From Blastococcus sp. HT6-30 (lineage in GTDB: Bacteria; Actinomycetota; Actinomycetes; Mycobacteriales; Geodermatophilaceae), in contig NZ_CP155792.1 in assembly GCF_039729015.1 (NCBI RefSeq), positions 268,001 to 332,000 on the forward strand: a DNA stretch of 64,000 nt, in the 5' to 3' direction. A model generated the notes under the pieces. The model ran no database searches and had not been told where the DNA came from. It saw only the letters and a list, made by a program, of their open reading frames with translations. The position numbers and the translations under genes are program-made. Of the stretch, positions 17,950 through 26,400 are shown piece by piece (position 1 is the stretch's first letter; every line of letters begins with the position of its first letter).

Positions 17950-18033
17950 AGAACTGCTCCAGACCGTTGGGCCCGAAGCGCTCGGGCGTTGTGCCGCTAC
18001 TGTAAGTGGCAAGTCGAAACATCAGGGAGCGTA
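17950..18033. promoter_or_regulatory. Divergent gmd/fcl intergenic region
   Basis: 84 bases separate the divergent starts of gmd and fcl and must hold promoters for both, or at least the one driving the minus-strand operon. I could not identify convincing -35/-10 hexamers. AGGGAG at 18024-18029 is the fcl ribosome-binding site. Confidence 0.45.
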
Positions 18034-18999
18034 ATGCGCGTCACACGGCTCGATCGCAGTGCCCGTACGTACATCGCCGGACACCGCGGACTTGTGGGGG
18101 GCGCCGTGCTCCGCCACTTCCAGGACGCCGGCTTCACCTCGCTGTTCACCCGGAGCTCCTCCGAGCTCGACCTGCGCGATGCCGCGGCCGTCGAGGCGTT
18201 CTTCGCCGCGGAGAAGCCGGCGACCGTGGTCATGGCCGCCGCCAAGGTAGGCGGGATTCTGGCCAACAGGACCTATCCGGCCGATTTCATCTCCGACAAT
18301 CTGCGGATGCAGGTCAACGTCCTGGATGCGGCGGCCCGCCACGGTGCCACCAACCTGCTCTTCCTGGGCTCGAGCTGCATCTATCCGAAGTTCGCTGAGC
18401 AACCGATCCGTGAGGACAGCCTGCTCACCGGCCCGCTGGAGGAGACGAACGACGCCTACGCGATCGCAAAGATCTCCGGCGTCCTCCAGGTGCAGGCGCT
18501 GCGCCGCCAGTACGGCGTCCACTACATCTCCGCCATGCCGACCAACCTCTACGGCCCCGGGGACAACTTCCACCCCACCAACTCACACGTGCTGCCGGGC
18601 CTGATCCGGCGCTTCCACGAGGCCAAGCAGAACGACGCGCCCTCGGTGACCGTGTGGGGTACGGGCACCCCCCGCCGCGAGTTCCTCCACGTCGACGACC
18701 TCGCGCGCGCCTGCCTCTTCCTGCTCGAGAACTACGACGCACCGGAGCCGATCAATGTGGGCATCGGCAGCGACCTGTCGATCGGGGAGCTCGCCGAGCT
18801 GGTCGCCGATGTCGTGGGGTATCGGGGCGAGCTGCAGTTCGACAGCAGCAAGCCCGACGGGACGCCGCGCAAGCTGCTCGACGTCAGCAAGCTGCACGAC
18901 CTGGGGTGGCGCGACGAGATCCCGTTGCGCCAGGGAGTGGAGCAGACGTACGCCTGGTATCTGGAGCAGGTGAAGGCGGGTTCCGTCCGGGCCGCGTGA
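18034..18999 (+). CDS. fcl: GDP-L-fucose synthase
   Basis: 321 residues from the ATG at 18034, preceded by [23 protein letters not shown] is the GxxGxxG NADP-binding motif in its Fcl form. [18 protein letters not shown] is an Fcl hallmark, [20 protein letters not shown] contains the catalytic Ser, and the YxxxK equivalent is YAIAKISG. The C-terminal part has [14 protein letters not shown]. It performs the 3,5-epimerisation and 4-reduction that give GDP-L-fucose. Divergent from gmd, it supplies the donor for the fucosyltransferase-like gene at 12611-13693. Confidence 0.96.
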   Translation: MRVTRLDRSARTYIAGHRGLVGGAVLRHFQDAGFTSLFTRSSSELDLRDAAAVEAFFAAEKPATVVMAAAKVGGILANRTYPADFISDNLRMQVNVLDAAARHGATNLLFLGSSCIYPKFAEQPIREDSLLTGPLEETNDAYAIAKISGVLQVQALRRQYGVHYISAMPTNLYGPGDNFHPTNSHVLPGLIRRFHEAKQNDAPSVTVWGTGTPRREFLHVDDLARACLFLLENYDAPEPINVGIGSDLSIGELAELVADVVGYRGELQFDSSKPDGTPRKLLDVSKLHDLGWRDEIPLRQGVEQTYAWYLEQVKAGSVRAA

Positions 19000-19147
19000 G
19001 GCTGTCGCATCGTCTGACCTTCGCCATGCCCGCTCCTTGCAGGCTGTACCGACCCTTTCGCTGTAGCGTTGCGGCGAACGCAGGTCTGCTCTTCTCCGCC
19101 ACGGACGGCGCTCATTTCGTTCCATCTCCCGATTGCGAGGCCCGTCC

Positions 19148-20647
19148 GTGGAACTGAAGGACGTCGTGCAGGCGTTGCGCAGCGGTTGGTGGCTTCTCGT
19201 CGTCGGGCTGCTGATCGGCCTGGCGGCCGCCAGCGCGGTCACCTTGCAGACCACGCCGCTGTACGCGTCGAGTACGCAGCTGTTCGTCTCGACCACCGGC
19301 ACCGACGACACCTCCACCGCCTACCAGGGCAACCTCTTCTCCCAGCAGCGGGTCACCTCCTACGTGCAGCTGCTCACCGGTGAGCAGGTCGCCGGCCGGG
19401 TCGTCGAGGAGCTGCAGCTGGCTGAGTCGCCGGGTGAGCTGGCGGCGTCCGTCACGGCCAGCGCCATCCCCGATACCGTCCTGCTCGACGTCACCGTGAC
19501 CCGCCCGTCGGCGACCGAGGCCCGCGACATCGCCGCCGTCATCGGTGAGCAGTTCACCGACCTGGTCACCGAGCTCGAGACGCCTGAGGGCGCGACCGCG
19601 TCGATGGTGAAGGTGACGGTCACCGAGGCGCCGAAGGTGGCGGAAGCCCCGACGACTCCCCAGCCGATGCGAAACCTCGCCCTCGGCGGGTTGGCCGGCC
19701 TGCTGGTGGGGGCGGGCGCGGCGATCGGCCGCGAGCGGCTGGACAACACGGTCAAGACCGCCGACGACGTGAGCCGGCTCGCCGGGGCGGGGCTCGTCGG
19801 TGCCCTGGTCGAGGACCCAGCGCTCAGCGAGCGGCACGTCGCCGAGGACGAGGACGGTTACTCGGAGACGGGAGAGGCATACCGGCAGATCCGGACGAAC
19901 CTGCAGTTCCTCGACGTCGACGACCCGGCCCGCACCATCGTCATCACGAGCTCACTGCCCGGCGAGGGCAAGACGACCGTCGCGGTCAACCTCGCGGTCG
20001 TCCTCGCTCAGTCCGGCGCACGGGTGGCCCTCATTGAGGGCGACCTCCGTCGGCCCCGGGTCACCCGGTACCTCGGCATGATCAGCGGTGCGGGTCTGTC
20101 CAACGTGCTCGCCGGCAACGCGGATTACCACGAGCTCACCCAGCCCTTCCGGGACGGAAAGCTGACCGTTCTCGCGGCAGGTCCGATGCCGCCCAACCCC
20201 AGTGAGATGCTGGGGTCGAAGCAGATGCGCATGCTGCTGGCGCAGGCGCGGCAGGAGAACGACTACGTCCTCGTCGACGCCCCTCCGCTGCTGCCGGTCA
20301 CCGACGCCGCTGTGCTCTCCGTGGCCGCGGACGGGGCCATCATCGTCGCCCGGCACGGCGTCACCACCAAGGCGCAGCTGGAGCAGGCCGCGGCCAACCT
20401 GCACCGGATCGACGCCAAGCTGCTCGGCGTGGTGCTCAACCGGATTCCGCCGAAGGTGGCCGGGGGGTACGGGTATGGGTACGGCTACAGCTACGACGCC
20501 CGCCCGGAGCTGGGCGCCGAGGCGCGGGACAAGGACGGGCGGCAGAAGCTCGCCACCCACACCACCTCGATGCCGGCCGTCCGGGACGCCACGGCACCGC
20601 CGCTGCGGGAGCGCCCGAAGCCTCCCGCGCCCAAGCACAGCCGCTGA
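19148..20647 (+). CDS. Fused chain-length determinant and BY-type tyrosine kinase (Wzc-like)
   Basis: About 499 residues. N-terminal Wzz domain: cytoplasmic start, helix WWLLVVGLLIGLAAASAVTL, periplasmic-type loop to residue 175, and a second helix NLALGGLAGLLVGAGAAI. The C-terminal kinase domain has Walker A SSLPGEGKTTVAVN, Walker A' VALIEGDLRRPRV and Walker B YVLVDAPPLLPVTD. A tyrosine cluster GYGYGYGYSYD follows, the expected autophosphorylation tail. It sets chain length and couples polymerisation to export. The GTG at 19148 starts the first structured element; a TTG at 19133 is an alternative. A strong terminator follows, and two tyrosine phosphatases lie 1-2 kb downstream. Confidence 0.92.
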   Translation: MELKDVVQALRSGWWLLVVGLLIGLAAASAVTLQTTPLYASSTQLFVSTTGTDDTSTAYQGNLFSQQRVTSYVQLLTGEQVAGRVVEELQLAESPGELAASVTASAIPDTVLLDVTVTRPSATEARDIAAVIGEQFTDLVTELETPEGATASMVKVTVTEAPKVAEAPTTPQPMRNLALGGLAGLLVGAGAAIGRERLDNTVKTADDVSRLAGAGLVGALVEDPALSERHVAEDEDGYSETGEAYRQIRTNLQFLDVDDPARTIVITSSLPGEGKTTVAVNLAVVLAQSGARVALIEGDLRRPRVTRYLGMISGAGLSNVLAGNADYHELTQPFRDGKLTVLAAGPMPPNPSEMLGSKQMRMLLAQARQENDYVLVDAPPLLPVTDAAVLSVAADGAIIVARHGVTTKAQLEQAAANLHRIDAKLLGVVLNRIPPKVAGGYGYGYGYSYDARPELGAEARDKDGRQKLATHTTSMPAVRDATAPPLRERPKPPAPKHSR

Positions 20648-20673
20648 GAGTCCCCGCCTGCGGGCACCTGCGC

Positions 20674-20706
20674 AACGGCCCACCGCCCCTCCGGCGGTGG
20701 GCCGTT
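20674..20706. terminator. Bidirectional intrinsic terminator
   Basis: A perfect 14-bp stem: AACGGCCCACCGCC at 20674-20687 and GGCGGTGGGCCGTT at 20693-20706, with a CCTCC loop. It lies between the convergent stops of the BY-kinase (20647) and the SGNH hydrolase (20771), so it can serve both strands. Confidence 0.88.
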
Positions 20707-20770
20707 CGGCTTGTGGGGCCGGTCTCAGCTCCAGGCGACCGCAGGTGGCTCCGGCCGAACGTGCAGCGGG

Positions 20771-21553
20771 TCAGGTCGTCGCCTCGAGGGCCTGCTCGAC
20801 GGCCGGTGCGATGCGGTCAGCCAGGTACCGGTGGCCGGCGTCCGTGGGGGAGATGCCGTCGGCCGCGATGAGGCCGGACGGCGCGGTGAACCAGTCATCG
20901 GCCAACGGGTCGACGAACGTGGCGCCGGCAGCGACCGCGGCCTCCTCCACGGCGTCGCGCAGCAGGTAGAGGTCCGCCGGAACGTCAGCGCTGCTCCACG
21001 CCGGCCCGACGACCACCAGCTCCGTGTCCGGGGCGGCCGTGCGAATCTGTGCGAAGGTCTCGGCTGCACCGGCCCCGACGGCGGCCGAGGAACTGCCCAG
21101 GTCGTTGCGGCTGCCGAAGACGACCGTCACGTCCGCCTCCGGCACCGGGCTGGCGGCCGCGATGTCGGCGAAGTCCTGGCCTGTCACCCCGGCTCGTGCG
21201 AAGCCGGCCATCGACACGGCGTTGAGCCGCAGGTCCGCGCCCGACCGCTCGGCCACCAGCGCCGGCCAGCCGGCGGCGCCCCGGCCACCCAGGCCGGACC
21301 CGGTGGAGTAGCCGTCGCCGTAGACGGCCAGAACCGGAGACTCCTCGGTCGACGCGGGAGCAGTGGTTACCGCGCCTTCCGACGGCGTGGCCGGTGAGAC
21401 CTCGGATGCCTGCCCCGCAGGCGCCGACCGGCCGGCGAACGGGTCGTCGGGCGCCGGCCGCAGGGCCAGGTAGGTGAGCAGCGCCGCGTTCACCACGACC
21501 AGCGCTACGAGGGTGATGATGCCCCAGCGAGGGGGGCGTTCCAGACCCAGCAC
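20771..21553 (-). CDS. Membrane-anchored SGNH/GDSL-type hydrolase
   Basis: 260 residues. One N-terminal helix (GIITLVALVVVNAALLTYLAL) with a basic start anchors the protein, and a Pro/Ser/Thr linker leads to the SGNH domain. Block I is VYGDGYSTGSG with the nucleophilic Ser, block II has NAVSMAGFARAG, block III has VFGSRND with the oxyanion Asn, and block V has SPTDAGHRYLAD with the Asp-x-x-His pair. It is probably an extracytoplasmic esterase or acetyltransferase acting on EPS or cell-wall glycan. It converges on the BY-kinase gene. Confidence 0.8.
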   Translation of the reverse strand: MLGLERPPRWGIITLVALVVVNAALLTYLALRPAPDDPFAGRSAPAGQASEVSPATPSEGAVTTAPASTEESPVLAVYGDGYSTGSGLGGRGAAGWPALVAERSGADLRLNAVSMAGFARAGVTGQDFADIAAASPVPEADVTVVFGSRNDLGSSSAAVGAGAAETFAQIRTAAPDTELVVVGPAWSSADVPADLYLLRDAVEEAAVAAGATFVDPLADDWFTAPSGLIAADGISPTDAGHRYLADRIAPAVEQALEATT

Positions 21554-21652
21554 GTTCCGACTTTACGGTGCCGGAGCAACGCGCCCCGGTCAGCGACGAA
21601 CCGGCCGGCGCATTCCGTGACCGGCTCGTTGCACCGGAAGTGCCTGGCGTGC

Positions 21653-22303
21653 TCAGCGAGTGCGCGGGCGAGCCAGTTCCCGGAGGTCCGGCAGCTGCCG
21701 CATGGCGGGACGGGGCGACCACTGCTGGCCCGCAGCGCCCTCGGCGAAGAGGATGTCGGCCAGCGGCCGGAGTTTGCGGGCGATGCGCGCGCCGACCTCC
21801 TTGTGCACCGAACCCGAGTGGCCGATCGGGTCGTTCACGTCGTCGGCCTCGATGCTCATGCGGTGCGCCCGGCCGGCGTTGAGGCGCACGGCCAGTTCCC
21901 GCGCCCGCGTGTGCAGCGGCAGCTCCGTCACGCCGCGCAGGTCCGCCGTCTGGAGCAGATCGGCCGCCTCGGGCAGGGTGAAGGTGTGCCGGAGCGCACG
22001 CGGTGCGTCGGCGAGCACCAGGCGACGCTGCCGACGCGTCATGGTCAGCACCAGGTCGGCGTGGGTGGCCATCTCCGGCACGAGCGTCCGGGCAGCGAAG
22101 CCGTTCGGGTCGCCGCCGAGACCGGTGAGGGCTGCGGCGCTCCGCTTGTCCATGGCACGGCCGTCGAGCGCGTCGGTGCCGGCGCTGGCGATGTAGACAT
22201 TTGCCGCGACGGGCCCGAGTCGTTGGTCAGCCCAGGCGGTGGCCAGCCGCTCCGCCAGTGGCGAACGGCAGATGTTGCCCGTGCAGACGAAGAGGAGGCG
22301 CAT
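21653..22303 (-). CDS. Low-molecular-weight protein tyrosine phosphatase
   Basis: 216 residues from the ATG at 22303. The P-loop is at the very N-terminus: MRLLFVCTGNICRSPLAERL, with C-x5-R. The C-terminal general-acid Asp is likely in DVNDPIG, a variant of the DPxG/DPY motif. It is expected to dephosphorylate the tyrosine tail of the Wzc-like kinase and so tune EPS assembly. The frame is open to 22459, but the upstream residues have no family similarity. It is divergent from a second phosphatase gene. Confidence 0.9.
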   Translation of the reverse strand: MRLLFVCTGNICRSPLAERLATAWADQRLGPVAANVYIASAGTDALDGRAMDKRSAAALTGLGGDPNGFAARTLVPEMATHADLVLTMTRRQRRLVLADAPRALRHTFTLPEAADLLQTADLRGVTELPLHTRARELAVRLNAGRAHRMSIEADDVNDPIGHSGSVHKEVGARIARKLRPLADILFAEGAAGQQWSPRPAMRQLPDLRELARPRTR

Positions 22304-22424
22304 GTCGTGACTGTATGGAGGCAGAACATGACAGTGGCGCAGGCGCGCGTCGACGCGGTTCCTGGTGAGAAGGATGTGACGCCCGGAAGAGGTGAGGTCG
22401 TCGGTGTCGCCGCAGACTGGGCGG

Positions 22425-23054
22425 GTGCCCTCGGAGCATCCGTCCCCCCGCCCCTTCACCGTCCTCTTCGTCTGTACGGGGAACGTGTGTCGCTCCGCGC
22501 TGGCCGAGCAGCTGGGCCGCGCCTACCTGGACGACACCCTGGGCGCAGAGGCCGCCACGGTCAGGCTGCTCAGCGCCGGCACGCAGGCCGTGGCCGGTGC
22601 GGGGATGCACCCCGACACCGGCCTGGTGCTGCGCGGGCTCGGTGGCGATCCGGCCGGGTTCCGGGCGCAGCAGTTGCACGGCGAGCTGGCCGCCGAGGCG
22701 GATCTCGTGCTGGTCATGACCCGCCGGCACCGGGACGCCGTCCTCGGGCTGGAGCCCCGGGCGCTGACCCGCACCTTCCTCCTCCGCGAGGCGGCCGGTC
22801 TGGTCGGCGGGCGCGACCCCGGGGAGGTGGGGTCGGGAGGTGCGGTCGATCAGCTCCGGGCGTGGGTGGCGGCCATGGCGGCCGCGCGCGGGCGCCGGGC
22901 GACGCGCCGGGCTGACGACATCCCCGACCCGATCGGCCGATCGATCGAGGTGCACCAGGAGGTGGGGGAGCAGATCAGCGGAGCGCTGGTGCCGGTGCTG
23001 GCGCGCATCGCGGAGCTGGTCGCGACCGAGGCGGTCGGGGCGTCTGGAGCGTGA
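22425..23054 (+). CDS. Second low-molecular-weight protein tyrosine phosphatase
   Basis: About 209 residues from a GTG at 22425; a GTG at 22392 is an alternative and neither has a clear ribosome-binding site. The P-loop is VLFVCTGNVCRSALAEQL. RRADDIPDPIGRS carries the general acid. It is a paralog of the divergent gene at 21653-22303, with similar GGDPxGF and LVLxMTRR segments. Two phosphatases beside one BY-kinase suggest separate substrates or a recent duplication. Confidence 0.88.
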   Translation: MPSEHPSPRPFTVLFVCTGNVCRSALAEQLGRAYLDDTLGAEAATVRLLSAGTQAVAGAGMHPDTGLVLRGLGGDPAGFRAQQLHGELAAEADLVLVMTRRHRDAVLGLEPRALTRTFLLREAAGLVGGRDPGEVGSGGAVDQLRAWVAAMAAARGRRATRRADDIPDPIGRSIEVHQEVGEQISGALVPVLARIAELVATEAVGASGA

Positions 23055-23063
23055 GACCTGCCC

Positions 23064-24203
23064 TCAGCGGGGGACGTCCGGCAACGCCTGCTCGGCGAAC
23101 TCGTCGGCGTTCGGCGCCAGGGAGTCCGTGCGGAGGTAGCCCCACAGGCGGTCGGCCGACGTGTGGTCGAGGTAGACGACGCTCGCCGCGCCCTCCTGCC
23201 CGGTCCCCAGCACGGGAACGGTGAAGAAGTCCACCGTCTCCGGGGTGATGCCCCGCAGGGAGTACGCCAGGTTCAGCAGGTCGGCGTTGCCGAGGCCGTC
23301 GTCGACGGCCACGGCGTCGGTGACGGTCAGCAGGGCGCTGTCGAGCTTGGCGGGATCGCCGAACGTGTTCGAGTTGAACAGCTGGCCGAACATCGACTTC
23401 AGGTACTGCTGCTGCCGGCGCACGCGGTCGAAGTCGCCGCCGGTCAGGCCGTAGCGCTGCCCGAGATACCAGCGCGCCTGGTCCCCGTCGAGGTGGTTGA
23501 CGCCCGCCGTGAAGGTGTACGGGCCGTTCGTCGTCGTCTCGGCCACGACGACGTCCACCCCGCCCAGGTCGTCGGTGACCTGGATGAGGCCCTCGAAGTC
23601 GATCGCGGCGTAGTGGTCGATGCGCACGCCGGTCAACTGCTCGACGGTCTGGATCAGCAGCGTGGGGCCGCCGAAGGCATACGCGGCATTGATCTTGTTC
23701 ATCCCGTGGCCGGGGATCTCCACCCAGCTGTCCCGGGGGATCGAGATGACCTGGGCGTGCGTCCGGTCACCGGTGAAGCGGGCGATCATGATCGCGTCGG
23801 ACCGACCGCCCTCGGCGATGCCCTCGTCCGACGTCGCCCGGGTGTCCGAACCCATGAGCAGGAAGGTGACCGGCGTTCCCGCGGCGGTCCGAGCCGGCGC
23901 GGGGCGAGTTCCCTCCTCGAGGTCGGCGAACACGTCGCCGACCCGGTCGATGTTGCCGCCGTACCGGCTGGTCAGGTACCAGAATCCGCCACCGATGAGG
24001 AGTGCGAGAACCAGGCCGAGCACACCGAGGGAGATCAGCAGCCGCCGCAGTCGGCGGCGCGGGCGCTCGGGGTCCGACGGCGTCCCGTCACGATCCGGAC
24101 CCTCCTCGTCGACCTGGTCCCGGAGGAGCAACCGCTCCGCGCGGGCACGCCCCAGCTCGGCGTCGGTGCGCCCGTCGCCGATGCGGCGTGTGTCGTCGTC
24201 CAC
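23064..24203 (-). CDS. LytR-CpsA-Psr (LCP) family glycopolymer ligase
   Basis: 379 residues: a charged cytoplasmic tail (1-52), one helix (LLISLGVLGLVLALLIGGGFWYL) and an extracellular LCP domain. TFLLMGSDTRATSDEG carries the first conserved Asp-x-Arg. GRSDAIMIARF and VISIPRDSWVEIPGHGMNKI contain the Arg residues that bind polyprenyl diphosphate, DHYAAIDFEGL and HLDGDQARWYLGQRY continue the domain, and DFDRVRRQQQYL is the last signature. It transfers glycopolymers from the lipid carrier to peptidoglycan or arabinogalactan-type acceptors. Here it likely anchors EPS to the cell wall. It converges on the phosphatase gene. Confidence 0.94.
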   Translation of the reverse strand: MDDDTRRIGDGRTDAELGRARAERLLLRDQVDEEGPDRDGTPSDPERPRRRLRRLLISLGVLGLVLALLIGGGFWYLTSRYGGNIDRVGDVFADLEEGTRPAPARTAAGTPVTFLLMGSDTRATSDEGIAEGGRSDAIMIARFTGDRTHAQVISIPRDSWVEIPGHGMNKINAAYAFGGPTLLIQTVEQLTGVRIDHYAAIDFEGLIQVTDDLGGVDVVVAETTTNGPYTFTAGVNHLDGDQARWYLGQRYGLTGGDFDRVRRQQQYLKSMFGQLFNSNTFGDPAKLDSALLTVTDAVAVDDGLGNADLLNLAYSLRGITPETVDFFTVPVLGTGQEGAASVVYLDHTSADRLWGYLRTDSLAPNADEFAEQALPDVPR

Positions 24204-24518
24204 AAGGTCCCCCGTTGTCGTGCCCGGCCGAGGTTACGACCATCCGTGTCGCCCACGGGCGGTCCAGGCGCCACGCCGGACGGGCAGGCAGATCGGGGCG
24301 GTTGGGGCGGACGAGTCAACTTCCTCGCCCGGCGGGCCGGTCAGCGCCCCGCTCCCGGGCGGGAGCGCCGCGTCGGCTCGCGCTCTGTCTGTGACCGGCT
24401 CCTGGGTAGTGGCTCTCGCGGCAGTGGCTGCGGCCGCCCCGGACCCCGTAGCGTGCTCCCCCGGACAGCAGCGTTCGGCCGGCTGACCGACCTCGCACCT
24501 CTCGGGCTGGAGCACTGC

Positions 24519-25838
24519 ATGAAGATCTCGGTCGTCGGTTGCGGCTATCTCGGTGCCGTCCACGCGGCCTCGATGGCCGAGCTGGGTCACGAGGTCGTCG
24601 GCATCGACGTCGACGAGCGCAAGATCGCCTCGCTGTCGGACGCGAAGGCGCCGTTCTACGAACCAGGCTTCGAGGAGCTGCTCGAGCGCACCCTCGCGAC
24701 CGGACGGCTCCGCTTCAGCACGGACGTCGGTGATGCTGCCGGTGCCGCGGTGCACTTCCTGTGCGTGGGCACGCCGCAGAAGCGCGGCGAGTACGCCGCG
24801 GACCTGCGCTACGTCGAAGCGGCCACCGAGTCGCTGCTCGACGTGTTGCGGCCGGGAGAGCTGGTCGCCGGCAAGTCGACGGTTCCGGTGGGCACCGCCG
24901 CGCGCCTGGCCGAGCTCGTGGCGGGCAAGGTGCCGGGGGCGCTGCTGGCGTGGAATCCGGAGTTCCTCCGCGAGGGCTTCGCCGTCCAGGACACCCTCCA
25001 CCCGGACCGGCTGGTCTACGGGCTGCCGGCAGGGGAGGACGGCGAGACGGCGCGGAAGCTGCTCGATGAGGTGTACGCGCCGATCGTCGAGCGGGGCACG
25101 CCGCAGGTGGTCACCGACTACGCGACCGCGGAGATGGTGAAGACGGCGGCGAACTCGTTCCTGGCCACGAAGATCTCCTTCATCAACGCGATGGCCGAGC
25201 TGTGCGAGGCCACCGGTGCCGACGTCAAGCAGCTGGCCGACGCGATCGGGTACGACGACCGGATCGGCCGGAAGTTCCTCAACGCCGGGCTCGGGTTCGG
25301 TGGCGGCTGCCTGCCCAAGGACATCCGCGCGTTCATGGCCCGGGCCGGCGAGCTGGGGGCGGATCAGGCGCTGACGTTCCTGCGCGAGGTGGACAACATC
25401 AACATGCGGCGGCGGATCCGCATGGTGGAGCTGGCCCGGGAGGTCTGCGACGGGTCGCTGCTGGGCAAGCGGGTGGCGGTGCTGGGTGCGGCGTTCAAGC
25501 CCGACAGCGATGACATCCGTGATTCCCCGGCGCTGAACGTGGCCGCCCAGCTGCAGCTGCAGGGCGCTGTCGTGCGGGTCACCGATCCGGCCGCGGTGGA
25601 GAACAGTCGTCGGCTGTGGCCGCAGCTGGAGTACGCGGACACCGCCGAAGAGGCGGCCGAGCGGGCCGACGCCGTGCTGGTGCTGACGGAGTGGACGCAG
25701 TACCGGGAACTGGACCCGGTCGCCTTCGGCCGGGTCGTGGCGCAGAAGCGGGTGCTCGACGGGCGCAACGCGCTGGACCGGGAGCGGTGGACCGCCGCCG
25801 GCTGGACCTACCGCGCGCTCGGCCGCCGCGCCGGCTGA
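24519..25838 (+). CDS. ugd: UDP-glucose 6-dehydrogenase
   Basis: 439 residues. KISVVGCGYLGAVHAASMAE is the NAD-binding motif. FLCVGTPQ and STVPVGTA are conserved substrate-domain segments, NPEFLREGFAVQDTLHPDR follows, and GFGGGCLPKDIRAF contains the catalytic Cys. AVLGAAFKPDSDDIRDSPAL is the UDP-binding signature. It oxidises UDP-glucose to UDP-glucuronate, a precursor for acidic EPS. The ATG at 24519 gives the expected length. A GDP-mannose dehydrogenase is possible in this family, but the motif set favours Ugd. Confidence 0.93.
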   Translation: MKISVVGCGYLGAVHAASMAELGHEVVGIDVDERKIASLSDAKAPFYEPGFEELLERTLATGRLRFSTDVGDAAGAAVHFLCVGTPQKRGEYAADLRYVEAATESLLDVLRPGELVAGKSTVPVGTAARLAELVAGKVPGALLAWNPEFLREGFAVQDTLHPDRLVYGLPAGEDGETARKLLDEVYAPIVERGTPQVVTDYATAEMVKTAANSFLATKISFINAMAELCEATGADVKQLADAIGYDDRIGRKFLNAGLGFGGGCLPKDIRAFMARAGELGADQALTFLREVDNINMRRRIRMVELAREVCDGSLLGKRVAVLGAAFKPDSDDIRDSPALNVAAQLQLQGAVVRVTDPAAVENSRRLWPQLEYADTAEEAAERADAVLVLTEWTQYRELDPVAFGRVVAQKRVLDGRNALDRERWTAAGWTYRALGRRAG

Positions 25839-26400
25839 GTCCGCTGCCGAGCGGCGTGGCAGCTCCGCCGGGAGCGCGTCGCGGTCGAGGACGATCCGGC
25901 GGCGAGGTGAGCGTGGCCGTGACTCACCTTCCCTGAGCGCCTCGTGCGTCACTCCGTCACCACGGTCAACCCTGACCACACCCGTCCCCGTGGTCGCCTG
26001 GACCTGACGAAATCGACGGCCGCGATTGTGGAGTCCTGTGGTCGAGACTCGTCGGTCCGCAAAACTAGGGTCGGGGCGTGCTCACCCACGTCGTCTGCCC
26101 GGGCGCCGCGCACCCCTCGCTGTCGCTGCCCGGCCGGCCGTGGTCCGCCCGATGAGCCGACCGGTGCAGGAGGAGGCCACCCCCGTCGTCCCCGCGCCTC
26201 GGGGGGCTCGCCAGCACGGTCGTCCCCCGATCGGGGGACCGACGTCACATTCCGTGTCGGCATCCGCGTCGGCAACGTCCGGTACCGCAAGAGGATGGCC
26301 GAGCGGCGACGGTGCGGAGCAGGGCGTCGCCGAGATCCATCTGGCCGGCGCCCGGCAGGCGGGTGTTCGTGGAGGGCGCCGACAGCGGGGGCTGGGGAAC
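25839..26400. other. Intergenic leader, no gene recognised
   Basis: 562 bases between ugd and the sugar transferase. The transferase frame is open back to 26026, but no family residues lie before 26401. No clear promoter hexamers, terminator or RNA gene were seen. The region likely contains the promoter for the following biosynthetic operon. Confidence 0.4.

Noticed and set aside
24234-25979. A 581-codon minus-strand open frame
   Set aside because: It is antisense to ugd, which has all its motifs. Composition is that of a shadow frame.
26026-26080. Promoter for the first sugar transferase (TTGTGG and TAGGGT)
   Set aside because: The two hexamers are too far apart for a sigma70-type promoter, so no promoter is claimed.
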